A stretch of 64,000 nucleotides of DNA from Actinomycetes bacterium (GTDB taxonomy: Bacteria; Actinomycetota; Acidimicrobiia; Acidimicrobiales; RAAP-2): positions 21,890-85,889 of the forward strand of contig JAJZVL010000004.1 of NCBI GenBank assembly GCA_021845725.1, written 5' to 3'. Every line of letters begins with the position of its first letter. Position 1 is the stretch's first letter. The notes beneath the pieces were generated by a model. That model ran no database searches. It was not told where the DNA came from and was given only the letters and a program-made list of their open reading frames with translations. Made by a program: the position numbers and the translations under genes. Shown piece after piece: positions 63,875-64,000 of this stretch.

Positions 63875-64000
63875 CTACTCCCCGCGTGCCCGGGCGATGA
63901 TCTCCTTGGCAATCGAGTCGGGCACTTCGTTGTAGGCGTGGAACTGCATCGTGTACGTGGCTCGGCCCTGGGTACGCGAACGCAGATCGGTAGCGTAGCC
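63875..64000 (-). CDS. fusA: elongation factor G, C-terminal 41 residues only
   Basis: The frame enters from the right edge and ends at TAG 63875. [20 protein letters not shown] and [20 protein letters not shown] are the typical EF-G domain V end. It lies directly upstream of tuf, the standard str-operon order. The rest of the gene is outside the window. Confidence 0.93.
   Translation of the reverse strand, partial: GYATDLRSRTQGRATYTMQFHAYNEVPDSIAKEIIARARGE

Overview
This window comes from a high-GC actinobacterium. Two WhiB-family regulators, a mycobacterial-type succinate dehydrogenase (membrane anchor, then flavoprotein, then iron-sulfur subunit), a stand-alone GuaB3, a MoxR-ATPase/VWA pair and the nnr-alr-tsaEB-rimI-tsaD-groESL neighbourhood all fit Actinomycetota. 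The secreted protein built from 42-residue [13 protein letters not shown] repeats, and several proteins I recognise only from that group, suggest class Acidimicrobiia. That placement is an inference. I saw no tRNA, rRNA, CRISPR array, prophage or insertion sequence. The only mobile-type element is an intein.

Layout. 1-3.4 kb (+, except one small minus gene): a 5'-truncated PDZ/trypsin-like protein lacking its catalytic serine, a zincin-fold protein, a small unknown gene, a WhiB protein and a formimidoyltransferase-like gene without a normal start codon. 3.4-7.4 kb (-): a second WhiB protein and the MoxR-ATPase/VWA pair. 7.6-11.9 kb (+): the succinate dehydrogenase operon with an SCP2-like gene and a small unknown gene, closed by a bidirectional hairpin. 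12-16.4 kb: malate dehydrogenase, a methyltransferase and the divergent monomeric isocitrate dehydrogenase. 16.4-22.9 kb (-): B12-binding subunit, sucC, sucD, purN, purH, folD, metF. These link succinyl-CoA metabolism, purine synthesis and folate one-carbon chemistry. 23-24.6 kb: the secreted repeat protein. 25-31.4 kb: pcrA, guaB3, a Nudix gene, groEL and groES, the last with a CIRCE operator.

From 31.4 kb to the right edge, every gene is on the minus strand. Read in transcription order this is one near-continuous cluster: fusA (3' end), tuf, the S10-spc-alpha ribosomal genes with secY, adk, map and infA, then truA, rplM-rpsI, glmM-glmS, acpS, nnr, alr, a hydrolase, an intein-containing family-4 uracil-DNA glycosylase, tsaE, tsaB, rimI, tsaD, rlmN and groESL. 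Many junctions are 4-nt GTGA or ATGA overlaps, which suggests translational coupling.

Most notable points. (1) A 362-residue intein sits directly before a predicted [4Fe-4S] ligand cysteine of the uracil-DNA glycosylase. (2) Three genes (infA, truA, pcrA) appear to start at CTG; infA has a well-placed Shine-Dalgarno sequence, the other two use CTGA stop/start overlaps, and a fourth gene lacks any canonical start. (3) Several ribosomal proteins carry long low-complexity extensions, extreme in S3 (about 220 extra residues). (4) A CIRCE element overlaps a well-formed groES promoter.
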